DNA of 64,000 nucleotides from Acanthochromis polyacanthus (Eukaryota; Chordata; Actinopteri; Pomacentridae), in NCBI RefSeq assembly GCF_021347895.1, contig NC_067113.1, positions 3,578,251 to 3,642,250 on the forward strand, in the 5' to 3' direction. How positions within the stretch are numbered: the first letter of the stretch is position 1; every line of letters begins with the position of its first letter. A program made the position numbers and the translations under genes. Positions 21,919-33,839 of this stretch are shown piece after piece. The notes under the pieces are model-generated. The model searched no databases and had not been told where the DNA came from. It saw only the letters and a list, made by a program, of their open reading frames with translations.

Positions 21919-24900
21919 AATATTAGAAACAATTCCTGACGACTTTATTCTATTTTTCTATAAGAGGTAACCAAAACTTGTGTGTTTTTCTTTTAGGTGC
22001 TGTTGTTGCATCACTTAAAATGTTCACTTCAAATACGCTTGTCAGGCATATGGAAAAACTAATGACTACTTCATCAATGGCTCACCACTGACTACATTAA
22101 TAAACTGTATTTAAAAAGAACACAAATATGTTACTCAGTTAAATTGTAAATAAGTTGAGTCTAGGTCCTCTTCACTCTTGCCTATCCCTGCTAGATGAGT
22201 TCCTATATTTTGTGACACTTCTTAAAAATGCATATCGCCATTTGATTTATATATGACAATAAATTACACCGAAATGAAGATGACATTGAAAGAGTGCGGG
22301 ACAGCTTACCTATAAATCTACAGGAGAAGAGGTCATAGCACCATAGTGAACGTTTCACAAGAAGGACACAGTGTCCCACTGCTCCTCACACGCTCTCATT
22401 ATTCTTCTGCAGCCTTTCATCAGACAATTGTACTCCACATTCTTCCTCCTGTTAGTCACTGTGCAGTGTTTCTGTCTTTCTCCACAGTTACTCTAAAGCA
22501 TTAAATCTGTTTGCTAATTGCTGTCATGTATGACAGATAGAGGCAGAAAGAGAAAATTGGATCCACATATCTCTACAAGCAACAGAATCAGGTCTCAGAG
22601 GAAGTGTCTTTGATCAGGTAATGTAGTCAGGCTGAATACTATAACCTTGCTGATAATTGCAGTCTTTTACGTACATCTTTACATTCACCTTTAAATAGAG
22701 AGTATAACATGCGATTATTTTTTCAAGAATAGATTTGTCTCAGCCACCTTTCCCCTGTCTAATTAAACTGATATAGGACATTATTTGTACAAATTAGCTT
22801 TTTAGCATAAATCAAACAAAAAAACCCTCATAACTTATCGTGGTAAAATGTGTAGAAATGTTGGCCATTGTTAGTTCTCTTTCAAAACCATCATCTAATC
22901 TGACATCTTTATGATTTGGTTAAGTTAAACCACAGCTAAAGTGTCAAAGTATGAACTACCCTTTGCACAAACCAAATCATTTTCAAAATGTGCCTTTTTC
23001 AGAGTGTAGGTTGCTGCTTAGAGGTTGTTGCTGTCAATTCCTGTAGCTATTTTGAAAGCTCCACTTCCAAAGTGGTAACAGATAAGTAATGGCAGACTTA
23101 CTCCTGAAGTTTACATCCAGTCTGTCAGTATGGCAGCACTAAGCAATCACCAAAGTCACTAGAATAGATATTTTTGGAGACCTGGAATGTTTAAACAAAC
23201 TTTCGTAAGTCAAAATTTCGGCATGCTCATGGCTTTAGAAAGAAAATCATGTACCAAAGTACATATGAGATATGTTCTGGAAACTGAATGTTTCTACAGA
23301 TATATACATGATAATCCATCCAGTAAATGTTGTTTGGATTTGACGGCAGTAATAAAAGTTGCTGACTGTTTGTCAGCATAATATCACCTATATTATGCTA
23401 TGTCAGGTCTTTAGCGGGTTAATACACTGGCTTGCTGATACAGAGCAATTTTGGACCTTTGGTGTGGAATCCATTGCACAAGCCTGAAAGTGGTGATGCA
23501 AGACATTTAAGATGTTTGATGGTGCAAGAAAGGGCTAACCTTCTCTTAGAACAGCTGCTGGTGAAATCAGTAGGGATTTAGGAAACAGGAAACTGTGCTG
23601 ACACCAGTATTGAGGGTAATTGAAGATCTACAATAATAGTGATTACTTGTAGAGATCTGGCTCTCCTGGGGCTGGTTCTGAAAGGCTTGACTGACTGTTA
23701 AGCCTCCTGGAGAGTTTTTGGGTCTAATTAATCCAAACATCTGTGATGGGGGTCCCCACTTGACAACCCCAGTTATGAACAAATTCCTTTAACATTCAGG
23801 TGGCTAGTAAATGATTTATTATTTATTAAAGGTCCTGCAGATTTATGGCAGTACAGCCATGTCTACTGTGTAGCCACAATTTGTGGGTAAGCTCATAAAT
23901 CTTTTGTTATACAAATTGGGCTTCTACATGATTTCATACCTGGGATCAAGGTACAGAGGATTACAACATCAAATTCTGTGCATTGATACAATGAAAATTG
24001 CTAAAAGAAATTTCACAACAGGCAGCCATTAATCATTTTTCATGCAGAACCTTAAATGTAAGAAGTGTTAGAACATAAAACTACTTCACATCAGCTTTGA
24101 TCAAGCACTATCAGTACACAAGTGTTTACAAGATCAGTGCTCATCCTCATAGTGCATATCTCGCCTTAATCTGTCAACGGTTTTTTAGTAAACACTCCAG
24201 TGTCAGGCTTTGAAGATATTTTCTTACCTCTAAAATGATTTTCAGTAAGTGAACTAGTGAAATGTTCAGTCTTTGAAGAACAGTCACTGTTTTTTTTGTT
24301 TTGTTTTGTTTTTTTGTTTGTTTGTTTTTTGTTTTGTTTTGTTTTTTGGGGGGGGGCATGGGAGGATAGAGCCAAGAGTAACATGCACTTAAGATTTGGC
24401 TGGTTGAAACTTGGACTAGGCACTCTGCTGTTAAGGGGGTTGTAGCCCACATCTGTGTCAAAGTTGTATGCCATTTATTCAAGTTTACTTGGTTTTGGGA
24501 TGCTTATCTTCCAGCAACTACATTCTCTCATTATGTCTGTAACCATTTTTTAAAGTTCTTGTTTTGAAACTGAACACCAATAAAAATTCAGTCAAATCAT
24601 GCTGCACTGTAGTCAAGACTGTTTTTTCCATATCTGTGTAAAATTGAAGACCTATTGTCTTAAAAATTACTGCAAATTCAGTGTTAAAACTGCATAATAG
24701 TGTAGTTAGACTGGACTGACAAAAGATAGCCCTACCAGAGTTAAATAAGTGACAGATTTTCAAAATGTGTAGCCTTGTAGTATGCATTAGTGTATAGTTG
24801 AATACAACCCAAAATAATTGTTAAAAATAATATAATCAAGGTTTTTAAGTTGTTTTTTTAATAGTGCATTAAATATTAAAGCCAAGCAAACTTGATACCC

Positions 24901-25900
24901 TGACAAACTATCACGCCATAAGACTGTCAAGTGGAAGTTGTATAGAACTTTTTTTAATGGATGGGTTAAAATAACTGAGTTTCTAACAATGTGCTGATCA
25001 GAATTTTTCAACCATCAACCACACTGACTGTCATGTGGAGGTTCATGGAGGTTTGGAGCTCATTAAAGCTGACTTTGGGAGAGAGACAGAGGACACTTTT
25101 TCTCCACCCAGAAAGGCTTAGAACCAAGGATCTTCCAAATGCGATGTAGCATTGCTAACCACTGGCTTGAATACAATTCACAATATTATTCACTGTTAAA
25201 TCCTGAGTGATCCAGACCAGAGTTCTAAGGAGGGCCCACAACATCAAAGAAAGATGGGTATTCCTAATGTAACCACATAGTATCATCTTTCTCAAGTATA
25301 AATTCTCTGTTCCATAGTTTCTGAACAACATCTGTGGCTCATATCTTGTGTTAACTTTTCACAAAACTGGCAGACTAAAGAAACTATGAAGTGACTCGCT
25401 ACTACCACGCACTTCATAGAGGGTGTCACTGACGTCTTTACTTTTAGTAGGAACCTTTGTTCACACTCTGTTGCTTGGGAACCCATATTTAACACCATCT
25501 CTCAAGAAATGGAGTGTCAGTGTGATGTCAAAATAGACTGACAGTTGCCTTCCTGCTTGAACTTGTCCTTGAAGTTTTATCCTTAGGAGTTAGATCAGAT
25601 CACAACATACACAACACTTAGCATTTCAGAATGCTTTTATTTATTAATCTACCCCATTCAGATACCAAGACGGTCATGTAGAAGAAAATCTGTATTGTTA
25701 TGTAGCAAAATTTGGAGAAATTAGCCTCATACGGCTACACCGATATGCACATAAATGCAATGCACATAAAGGTGTAGGCTGCAACACACCTAATGGTAGA
25801 ACTACACTTAATGACTAAAATTGCTCTTGTTAATTTAGGGGCACCATTCTCAGCTTGTTTGAGAAAATTATCAATTTAGACTAAATCTCAAAGAGACATT
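21919..25900. other. Unassigned AT-rich region
   Basis: A T/GTTTT-rich tract is at about 24289-24346. A fragment near 25105-25165 (CAGAAAGGCTTAGAACCAAGG ... GCTAACCACTGG) matches the end of the dispersed repeat at 36680-37034. No gene structure with splice sites was found, although exons of a long-intron gene cannot be excluded by eye. Confidence 0.45.
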
Positions 25901-26235
25901 TATCAATCAGTCTATCAAAAATGTATTTATAGAGCACTTTACAACACTCAAGGTGACTAAAGTGCTTTCCAGTTAAAATCAAACAGTAAAATTAGAAATA
26001 AAAGCAAATTAAAAGAAAACATTATTGAGTACTAAAAGCCAGTCTGAAAAAATGTGGTTTGAGCTAGGCTTTGAAAAGGCCAAAGTCATTGATGGTGCAC
26101 ATGTCAGGGGCCAGTTTGTTCTAAAGTCTGGGCCCAGTGACTGAAAAGGCTTGATCACCCCAGTGTTTGTACCTGGCCCTAGGGACTTCGAGAGTCAAGA
26201 GAAGTTTATCAGTCCGATATCTGAAAATCTTGATT
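25901..26235 (-). repeat. LINE-like 3' fragment, inverted
   Basis: ATGTATTTATAGAGCACTTT followed by AAGTGCTTTCCAGTTAAAATC, and further right GGGGCCAGTTTGTTCTAAAG and TGACTGAAAAGGCTTGATC, form a pattern I recognise from inverted 3' ends of fish retroelements. No protein frame is left. The assignment is by sequence style. Confidence 0.4.
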
Positions 26236-26730
26236 TCTGATTTTATTGATCTCCAGTTACCAAAACAAAAACATACACAGTAGAACTGATGATTATTATA
26301 CACAAACATTTAATGACTAATACTAAGAACAAGCAATAAACAACGACAGACAGTGAATAAATGAATGAACAAATACAGATAAATTAATGAACTGTGATCA
26401 TCACTGGAAGCAGTTGGTAGAAAGGTGATGAATTTAGAATTTGATATTGGAAAACCAATTGTAATTTGTAAATTCACCTGTTTAGCAGAAGGAAAATGAT
26501 ACATGCATTGCCTTTGTAGTAGTGAGAGGGAGGCCGCTGCAGGATGTGAAGCTGTGATGATCTGCTGGACAAGTTGGTGCAAAAACGTAGAGACAAGGAT
26601 TCACTTTGTGTTTGCATTGTAAAAATGTGCTGAAGTAGTATTAAAGGTAACTAAATTAGTCAAACTTTAAGTAAAATGTAGAAAACCAAAGCCCTAGCTT
26701 AAAGTTCAGCTTCTATTCTTCAGCCCCGTT

Positions 26731-26756
26731 GAATAGAATGGACGTCCATTCTATTC
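26731..26756. repeat. Perfect 26-bp palindrome, no spacer
   Basis: GAATAGAATGGAC is followed directly by its reverse complement GTCCATTCTATTC. There is no loop, and symmetry ends at both edges. It is not part of a recognised transposon. Confidence 0.9.
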
Positions 26757-28865
26757 TTAAGCCCAGAGCAAGAGCCTCATTGCATTCCAGTGACTTTCCT
26801 CTGTACAGAAAATTTTGGAGCCAAATTCAAATCAACATCTATCCAATCATGGATGTGTTCCTACCAAGAGGTGTTATTGAGCTTCACTGTCCAAGAGAGG
26901 TCAGAGGCCAAATACCTTTATTACTTACTCTTAGTTCATTTCTTAAATGTACAAATCCAATTGTTCAATATTTATGATAACCACAGATCTGAAACACTGC
27001 AGAAGTGATTAGAATGACAGCAAACACAAAATGTTCATCTCATATAGTTCCAGAGATGATAATAATAAAAGGTGTAAAGATAAGAATAAACTCACAAAAT
27101 TGTACACTTTAGGCTACATGAAGGTACACTTACAACATGGCTAAACATACTAGCACTTGCATTCAATAATAAAAAAAATGGCTGTGTCATCTGTGACAGA
27201 GAGAAGAGGGGTATTGGTGTCTCGTGTGTGCTGCTCGCCAAACACTTCAGATTTGATGTTCATCTTCCATACAGGCATCCTGTTGTCTCCAAGAGAGCTG
27301 TGAGTGCTCCTTTATTAGTAAGCATCGAATCAGCAGATGTTCCATTTGAAGGTGACTTTTGGGTGAGCTGTCTTTGAAATGGTGTCTTACCAAATTTACA
27401 GCTTTGGGAAAGGGTCTTTGGATCTCTCTGTGTTGCTTTGGAATGTTCTGCTCCTTAGTACGCTACAGTTCTGTGAAGTTCTAGGCAACAGATGAATGTA
27501 AGGCCCTACATGGCGAAAGCTGTGACTCTTGAAGAGTCTGGATTGCAAAGTGAGAGTGGAAAGGGATTCAACTGAAAGAGTATCAGTCACCAAAACCAGG
27601 CTCATGAAGACATTGTCCTTCTGCTGGTAATGGTGTTGAAAGGCCAGACTAAAACTTCAGGAACCATCAGTGTTTGTGAAAGTAGACTGACAGTTAACCA
27701 GACAGATCCTCCCCTGGGTTGCCTCTTAAACGATAGAAGACCCAGCACTGTTTATTTTTATTTTTATTTTTAGATTCTGTCTCCCTGAAAAATTCGACAT
27801 GCCCCTTTCTCCACTGTGTGACTCTGAGCTCAGACTGTATGTCTCACAAGATAGCGTGTCAGATTAGGTGATTATGGAGTCATAATCTATTGCCCTGACT
27901 TAATGAACACACTACCCTTTGGCCCCAGACCAATCACAGCTTGTCATATTTCATGGCCTGTGTGATGTCATCAAGACGAAGTTTGCAGGAACTGGTTATT
28001 CAAAGAAAAAATGGCATCTGAAGCTGTGTGTATGTATGAACATTCCACTCCTACTCCACTCTGTAGCTGCACTCACAGCTGATTGAAGCACCCTTCATGA
28101 AGTTACAGGTTATGAATACAGCAGCAATCATCAGGATGAACTTCAGTTTCACTAGCAGAAACATAAGGAGAAAATAAAACTTCCTCTTAAGCTTTTTTGG
28201 TGCCATTTCTTTTCCTTCTAAACATGTCTTTTTTTACACTGATATGCTGTTGGTTGTTAGAGGGCTGTTTACAGTCAAATCAGGACGAATCACCACTCTT
28301 TTCTAGACTATAGTATAGTTAATCCAAAATTCAATGTAACCTTTATGCTGTCTGTATAATTTAATGTCAATCTTTGTAGTGCAGATAATCACATGGGCCT
28401 TAGATGCAAATTCACTGCTTGAGGAAACACCTAACCTGGATGTTATCTTTTTCAGCCTATTCGTTCTGAAACATGCAGGTAGGACCTCCTACTCCTTCCT
28501 GTTGGCTCGGTAGGCCTCCCCATTTACAAGTGGTGTTGCTACGATTCAGCCCTTGCAAAAATGAATAAAAGTCCACATTTGGAGGTCAGAGGAGATGGAG
28601 GTGGTGTAAGTCAGCAGACTTTCACCAAAGATATCTGACTCAAGTCCTATGTCGAACCACAACTATGGATTTTATTTTCTGACTAAACTTTCAGTTTGAC
28701 TTTGCCTTTTTGTGCTGTTTTTGAATCTGTGATTGGTTAATTGTAAGGTACTATAATGATATCATACTGTCTAAACCCACTATTAGAGTTTTACTGATGG
28801 TAGCTTACAAAGACCATTATAAGGATATGTCCACATTCGCTTCCATGTGATCTGACATAATGGCT
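26757..28865. other. Unassigned AT-rich spacer
   Basis: Includes a TTTTTA-type run near 27758-27775. No feature is supported. Confidence 0.5.
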
Positions 28866-29066
28866 GAATTTCAAAGATTCAAGGATGTTTATTGTCGTTG
28901 CATTTCTGCAACAAAACTTTGTTGGCACTTCCAAAAAACAACATAGCGTACAACAAAGAGCTGTAAAACAACAAGTATTAAAACATATACAAGTAAATAG
29001 GAATAAATATTTAAGAAATGTGATTTGCTGGAGCATATCAATGCAAGGAGCTCTTCGAACAAATAA
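28866..29066 (-). repeat. LINE-like 3' end fragment, inverted
   Basis: Begins TTTCAAAGATTCAAGGATGT and TTATTGTCGTTGCATTTCTG, which on the minus strand reads as a 3' terminus with an ATAAACATCCTTGAA ending. This is a common fish retroelement end. No coding remains. Confidence 0.4.
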
Positions 29067-29082
29067 AAAGAAATGTTTAGTT

Positions 29083-29189
29083 GGGCACCTGTATAGCTCA
29101 TCGGGTTAAGCGGGCGACCCATGTACAGGGCTGGTCTCCGACACAGCAGCTCGGGTTCAATTCCTGCCCAAGGCCCTTTGCTGCATGTT
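29083..29189 (+). repeat. tRNA-derived SINE, 5' (head) half
   Basis: GGGCACCTGTATAGCTCATC begins the head. An A-box-like TAGCTCATCGGG lies at 29094-29105 and a B-box GGTTCAATTCC at 29154-29164. The head ends in CCCTTTGCTGCATGTT, a well-known transition of a fish tRNA-SINE. Its 3' half lies 4.5 kb away at 33731-33830, separated by the LINE. Confidence 0.8.
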
Positions 29190-29693
29190 AGTTAGTTAGT
29201 TAATAGTTTATTTCAGGCAATGACTTTCAGACAACATGATTTCAGTGCAGGTATCATTTATACACCAGTAACTGGACAGGTAATACATGTGCTCACATAA
29301 CCCATATAGAGTGCCTGAAAGGGAGTGGGAAGAAGCAAACTTATTTAATCCCACCCCCTTTTACATAGATTATAGACATAATATCAATGTCGCTTCCTGT
29401 TCATTTCTGTAACATAACAAACTCAAAACAACATGAATACAAGTACAGATAAATATTAGGTAAGTGTGTGACAGAAGTATTAGAATATTTTTTTGTTACC
29501 ATAGGCAACAGATACATTGCAACAACTATTACATACCAACAATGGTAAGAAATGTAATACCAACAATGGTAAAGAAGAACTGTCTCAGTAAGGGTGATGG
29601 ACAAAATACCAGCAATGGTAATGAACAATATACAAACAAAGGTAAGGAAACAAGCACACAATAACACAAGTACAACAAAATACTGATATCAAT

Positions 29694-31481
29694 TTAAGAA
29701 CCACTTTCTTTATACTGTGACCAGACCATGTTTTTATATAATAATTTAAATCTGTGAATATTATGGCATTGCTTGTGCTGGGTTTTCAGATTGTTCCAAA
29801 GTTGCACTCCACATACAGACACACAAAAACATTTACGATTATTTTTGGCACGAGGCTGTTTAAATTTACCATAACCTCTCAAATTACGAGCATTTACTCT
29901 TTGAATAAACACTTGTTGTAAGTTAGATGGCAACGATTTATTAAATGCTTTATAGAAGACTATGACGGTACGATATTTAACTAGATCGGTAAATTTAAGC
30001 AACCTTGAATTGATAAACAGATTATGAGTGTGTTCACGAAATCCCACCTTATGAATAATCCGCACGGCTCGTTTCTGTAATTTAACTAGTGGATCAATTG
30101 TGCACTGGTAAGTGTTTCCCCATATTTCAACACAATACATGAAGTATGGGAGTACCATTGTGCAGTACAAAGAGCGGAGAGCATTCTCATCAAGGTAAAA
30201 CTTCACTCTATTTATAATTGAAATACTTTTGGAAATTTTTGTTTTTATGTGTCTGATGTGAGCTTTCCATGATATATTGCTATCAATCATAACTCCGAGA
30301 AATGCATTCTCATTAACAGTATCGATTTGGACACCATCAATAATTAGATCTAATTCTAAATGACTGTTAGAACTGCCAAACATCATTATTTTGGTTTTAT
30401 TTAAATTTAAAGATAGTTTATTTACATCCAACCAATTTTTTACTCTGTTCATTTCCTCATTTAGTGTCTTTACAAGGTCATCATAGTTGTCTCTACTACA
30501 GAATATTGTTGTATCATCTGCAAAGAGAATGAGTTTGAAGGACTCAGACACATCAAAAATATCATGTATATAAATATTAAACAATGTTGGCCCCAAAACA
30601 GACCCCTGGGGTACACCACAAGCAATATCAAGTTGTTCAGATGTATACTGCCCCATTTTCACATACTGCTTTCTATTCGTTAGATAACTTTTTAACCAGT
30701 CACCAGAAACTCCACGGATTCCATAACGGTCAAGTTTATCGAGCAAAATTGAATGATTAATTGTATCAAATGCTTTTTTAAGATCAATAAAGACACCGGC
30801 TACAAATTTTTTCTCATTTAGATTCGTAGTAATTCCTCCAATTGCATCAAGTATTGCCATTGAGGTAGTTCGTTGTTTACGAAAACCATATTGTCCTTCG
30901 TTTCTTATGTGATATTTATCAAGAAAACTTTCAAGACGGGAGTTAAAAAGTTTTTGTAAGATTTTTGAAAATTGAGGCAAAAGAGAGATTGGCCTGTAAT
31001 TTGTAAAATAATGTTTGTTACCATTTTTGAACAGAGGTAATACCTTTGCTACTTTCATTTTATCAGGAAAGCAACCGGACTGGAATGAGAGATTGCAGAT
31101 GTAAGTTAGTGGTTTAGCAATATACAAAATAACTTTTTTGACCAATGTCATATCAATATCATGACAGTCATTGGATGACTTACTTTTGAATTTGAGAACA
31201 ACATTTACCACTTCCTGCTCAGTTATGGCTGAGAGGAAAAGTGATGATCGATTGTGATTTATGCTTGTATCAGCTATACGATTTGGAATTTCAGCAGCTA
31301 ACTGTGGACCAATGTTCACAAAATAATTGTTAAAACTATTCACTATCTCATTTATATTATGATGTTCGTTATTTTTGTCAATAAAATATTCTGAATACAT
31401 TGATTTTGAGCATCCATTTTTAATCAAGCTATTTAATGTATCCCAAGTTCTTTTAATATTGTTTTTGTTTTCATATAACAA
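29694..31481 (-). CDS. Reverse transcriptase domain of Rex1-type LINE (595-codon open frame)
   Basis: The frame is uninterrupted. It shows TNYRPISLLPQFSKILQKLF, motif A as FIDLKKAFDTINHSILL, motif B as GVPQGSVLGPTLFNIYI and the catalytic FADDTTIF box near residue 320, all in the normal order. A C-terminal WGNTYQCTIDPLVKLQKRAV segment, typical of jockey-superfamily LINEs, follows. The protein would prime reverse transcription of the element's RNA at a nicked target. It lacks its endonuclease in the same frame because of upstream frameshifts, so it is half of a once larger ORF2. Confidence 0.85.
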   Translation of the reverse strand: MLYENKNNIKRTWDTLNSLIKNGCSKSMYSEYFIDKNNEHHNINEIVNSFNNYFVNIGPQLAAEIPNRIADTSINHNRSSLFLSAITEQEVVNVVLKFKSKSSNDCHDIDMTLVKKVILYIAKPLTYICNLSFQSGCFPDKMKVAKVLPLFKNGNKHYFTNYRPISLLPQFSKILQKLFNSRLESFLDKYHIRNEGQYGFRKQRTTSMAILDAIGGITTNLNEKKFVAGVFIDLKKAFDTINHSILLDKLDRYGIRGVSGDWLKSYLTNRKQYVKMGQYTSEQLDIACGVPQGSVLGPTLFNIYIHDIFDVSESFKLILFADDTTIFCSRDNYDDLVKTLNEEMNRVKNWLDVNKLSLNLNKTKIMMFGSSNSHLELDLIIDGVQIDTVNENAFLGVMIDSNISWKAHIRHIKTKISKSISIINRVKFYLDENALRSLYCTMVLPYFMYCVEIWGNTYQCTIDPLVKLQKRAVRIIHKVGFREHTHNLFINSRLLKFTDLVKYRTVIVFYKAFNKSLPSNLQQVFIQRVNARNLRGYGKFKQPRAKNNRKCFCVSVCGVQLWNNLKTQHKQCHNIHRFKLLYKNMVWSQYKESGS

Positions 31482-31625
31482 TTTTCTATAATATAACTTT
31501 TTGCTAGTTCTTATAATATCGCTTAGTTTATTTTTATATCTTTTATACCATTAATTCTGCTTCTACAGTTTTTGACTTGATAAACAACTTGTAAAGATTT
31601 TTTTTTTCTTGCAAGCATTAATTAT

Positions 31626-32743
31626 TCATTTTGTGAGCCATGGGCTTTTATACCACTTGTTCTTCATGAGGTGTTCTTTTACAGGGCAATGTTTGTCATA
31701 CAATGACATGAATATGTCTAAAAATATATCATATGATTTATCAGCGTCCACTTCATTGTACACAGGACTCCAATCCTGGAGAGACAGACTAATATTCAGG
31801 GCGTTAATTGATTCCTCAGTTTTTTCCCGTGTGTAAAACATTTTTGTGGAATTTCCTATCTTTTTAAGTTCACAGTCAAATAAAGTAAAAACAGGTAGAT
31901 GGTCAGAAATATCAGATATAAGCAGTCCATTGATAGTTAGATTTCCCAAAACATTAGTAAAGATGTTGTCAATAATTGTAGCACTATGAGATGTTATTCT
32001 GCTTGGTCTAGTTATCATTGGATACAGGGATAAACTATACATAGTATCAGCAAAGTTGTAAAATGATTTAAGTTTATCAGGATTCAACAGATCAATGTTA
32101 AAGTCACCACAAATAAATGATGGCTTTTGATACATTTGTTAAACATTTCTACATTTGACCCATGTGTCCGATAAACACAGCTCAAAATAACATTACTCAT
32201 TTGTTCAAAAAAGATTTCAACTGTTAGACATTCCATTATCCCATCAATTGCAGTAGTCATGTTTGGAACAATATTAAATTTGAGTGATTTGTGAATATAT
32301 AAAGCAACTCCACCAGAGTTTTTGTTGATTCTATTATTATATATTAGCTCATATCCATCCAAACAAAAATTTATACCTCTCTCAATATCAAACCATGTTT
32401 CTGAGATGGCAATAACACTGAAGGGATGAGTAAAGGATTGCAAGTAATCTTTGATTGAATCAAAATGTTCATACATACTTAAACCGTTTAAATATATTAG
32501 AGACAGTTTACCATCAGATTTAATCAGGCTTTCAAACTGTTCATGTGTAAAATAATTACAATCATTCATAGCTGAAGATAGAAAGTCATCTGGATCCATT
32601 TCTGTGATAAGGTCACGTGTGTTGTGCTGATATGTTTCCAGTTGTACTTGTTTATAATGAAGGATTCTTTGTAAAATGTCCACGTCCTTCTTTTGAGCAG
32701 TGTGTGTTTGTGTTGTGTTATGCATGTTGGTGTAAAGAGTCAT
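31626..32743 (-). pseudogene. APE-type endonuclease part of Rex1 ORF2, frameshifted
   Basis: The first part (32743-32084) has AISETWF and GGVALYIHKS. The second (32135-31626) has FICGDFNIDLL and ISDHLPVF. ETW, GDFN and SDH are the conserved metal-binding and catalytic blocks of the exonuclease-endonuclease-phosphatase fold used by non-LTR elements. The switch between frames near 32110 and a further break between 31626 and 31481 separate it from the RT. Confidence 0.75.
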
Positions 32744-32824
32744 GTGTTACCTTTATGTCAGTTGAATTTGTCCAAGTCCTGCATGCTTTTCACAACAATC
32801 ACTTTTGCATCCTCCGGAGCTCCG

Positions 32825-33427
32825 TTAAGTTTTATGAAGATCTTGCAGTTGGATACCCATGTGTGTTGAATCTTGCCTTGTTTTTTTTAGTTGTCTTGCC
32901 TTTCTTGCAATGTCCGCGTTGCGTCTTGTCAAGTGCTCATTTATTTGCGACCTTGTTTCAGAAGAGCCACTTTTTTTCTTACGGTTGACAAACCTCATGA
33001 TGACAGCTGGTGGTCTCAAGCTCCTGGTCGGCAAAGGGTGACAGGCTTCGATCTGTTCCAGGTCCATCTCTATCCCCCTGCTCTGGAGGTAGGACACGAC
33101 CTGCTTCTCCACCGAATCCGTCTCCAGCTGACTGGGCTCTCCGCCGTTTTCCGCGTCTGCCACCGCACGCGCATACGACCATCAGATCTTAATGCCTGTG
33201 ATCACCACATCGTTCATACAGGTATACTGCTTCAACTCGTCCACTCGCCTCTCCAACTCCACAATGTGTTGTTCTTTTTCCGCGTTTAGAAGGCGAAGTT
33301 GTTTTACCTCCTCAAGTAGTCCAAGAAGCTGCCCCTGCTGTTCTCTGACAGCAGTTACATCTCCGCACAGTGAGATGAGCGAGGTTTTAATTTCATCGAC
33401 CTCATCCGATACTTTTTCCGGCGGCAT
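32825..33427 (-). pseudogene. ORF1-like protein of Rex1-type LINE, frameshifted
   Basis: The ATG is at 33425-33427 (MPPEKVSDEVDEIKTSLISL), followed by a heptad-rich segment with LLNAEKEQHIVELERRVDEL that should form a coiled coil. After a frame change near 33180, the continuation has IEACHPLPTR, PPAVIMRFVNRKKK and INEHLTRRNADIARKARQL, an RNA-binding style ending known from ORF1 proteins of fish LINEs. Coiled coil plus basic RNA-binding module is the usual ORF1 architecture. Confidence 0.65.
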
Positions 33428-33730
33428 TCTGGTGATTTACCAGCCGATGCGTCCAGGTCAACAAACAAAACAGACTCCGTGAGCGTAGTGCTAACACTAG
33501 CTTCACAACGCCAGCTTGATGTGCCAGCACAATCGCTTCAAAAGCTCAAACTACAGCTTTTCCGCTACCGACAAGCGGGGACACTCAGAATTTAAGAAGC
33601 CAACAAGGCCATCAGCTGCAAAAGTTTATCGAATACTCCATTAAACTCCACTTTGACCAAAAAAAAAGTCAAGCTGTAGTCACAGCAAGGCGGCCTGAGT
33701 GTTGCAGGAAGGTCCTAGAGGACAGGAAGT

Positions 33731-33830
33731 GGTTGTCTTCCCCCTACTCTTCTCCCTGTTTCCTGTCACTCTTCACTGCTACTATCAAAATAAAGCCAAA
33801 AAAGGCACACACAAAAAAAAAAAAAAAGAA
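33731..33830 (+). repeat. tRNA-derived SINE, 3' (tail) half
   Basis: GTTGTCTTCCCCCTACTC, TCTCCCTGTTTCCTGTCACT and CTACTATCAAAATAAAGCC lead to an A-run (33813-33827). This is the normal tail of the SINE whose head ends at 29189. GTTTAGTTG follows directly at 33831-33839 and also precedes the head at 29075-29083, giving the SINE's own target duplication. Confidence 0.8.
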
Positions 33831-33839
33831 GTTTAGTTG

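Larger units (their letters stand above)
29190..33730 (-). mobile_element. Rex1-type LINE, near full length
   Basis: On the minus strand the element has a 5'UTR (33730-33428), an ORF1-like region (33427 to about 32825), an APE endonuclease region (32743-31626) and an intact reverse transcriptase frame (31481-29694). A 3'UTR follows, ending in AATAAACTATTAACTAACTAAC at 29190. It is about 4.5 kb. RT motifs point to the Rex1/Babar group of fish LINEs. ORF1 and the endonuclease region are frameshifted, so the copy is inactive although recent-looking. It has inserted into a SINE. Confidence 0.75.
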
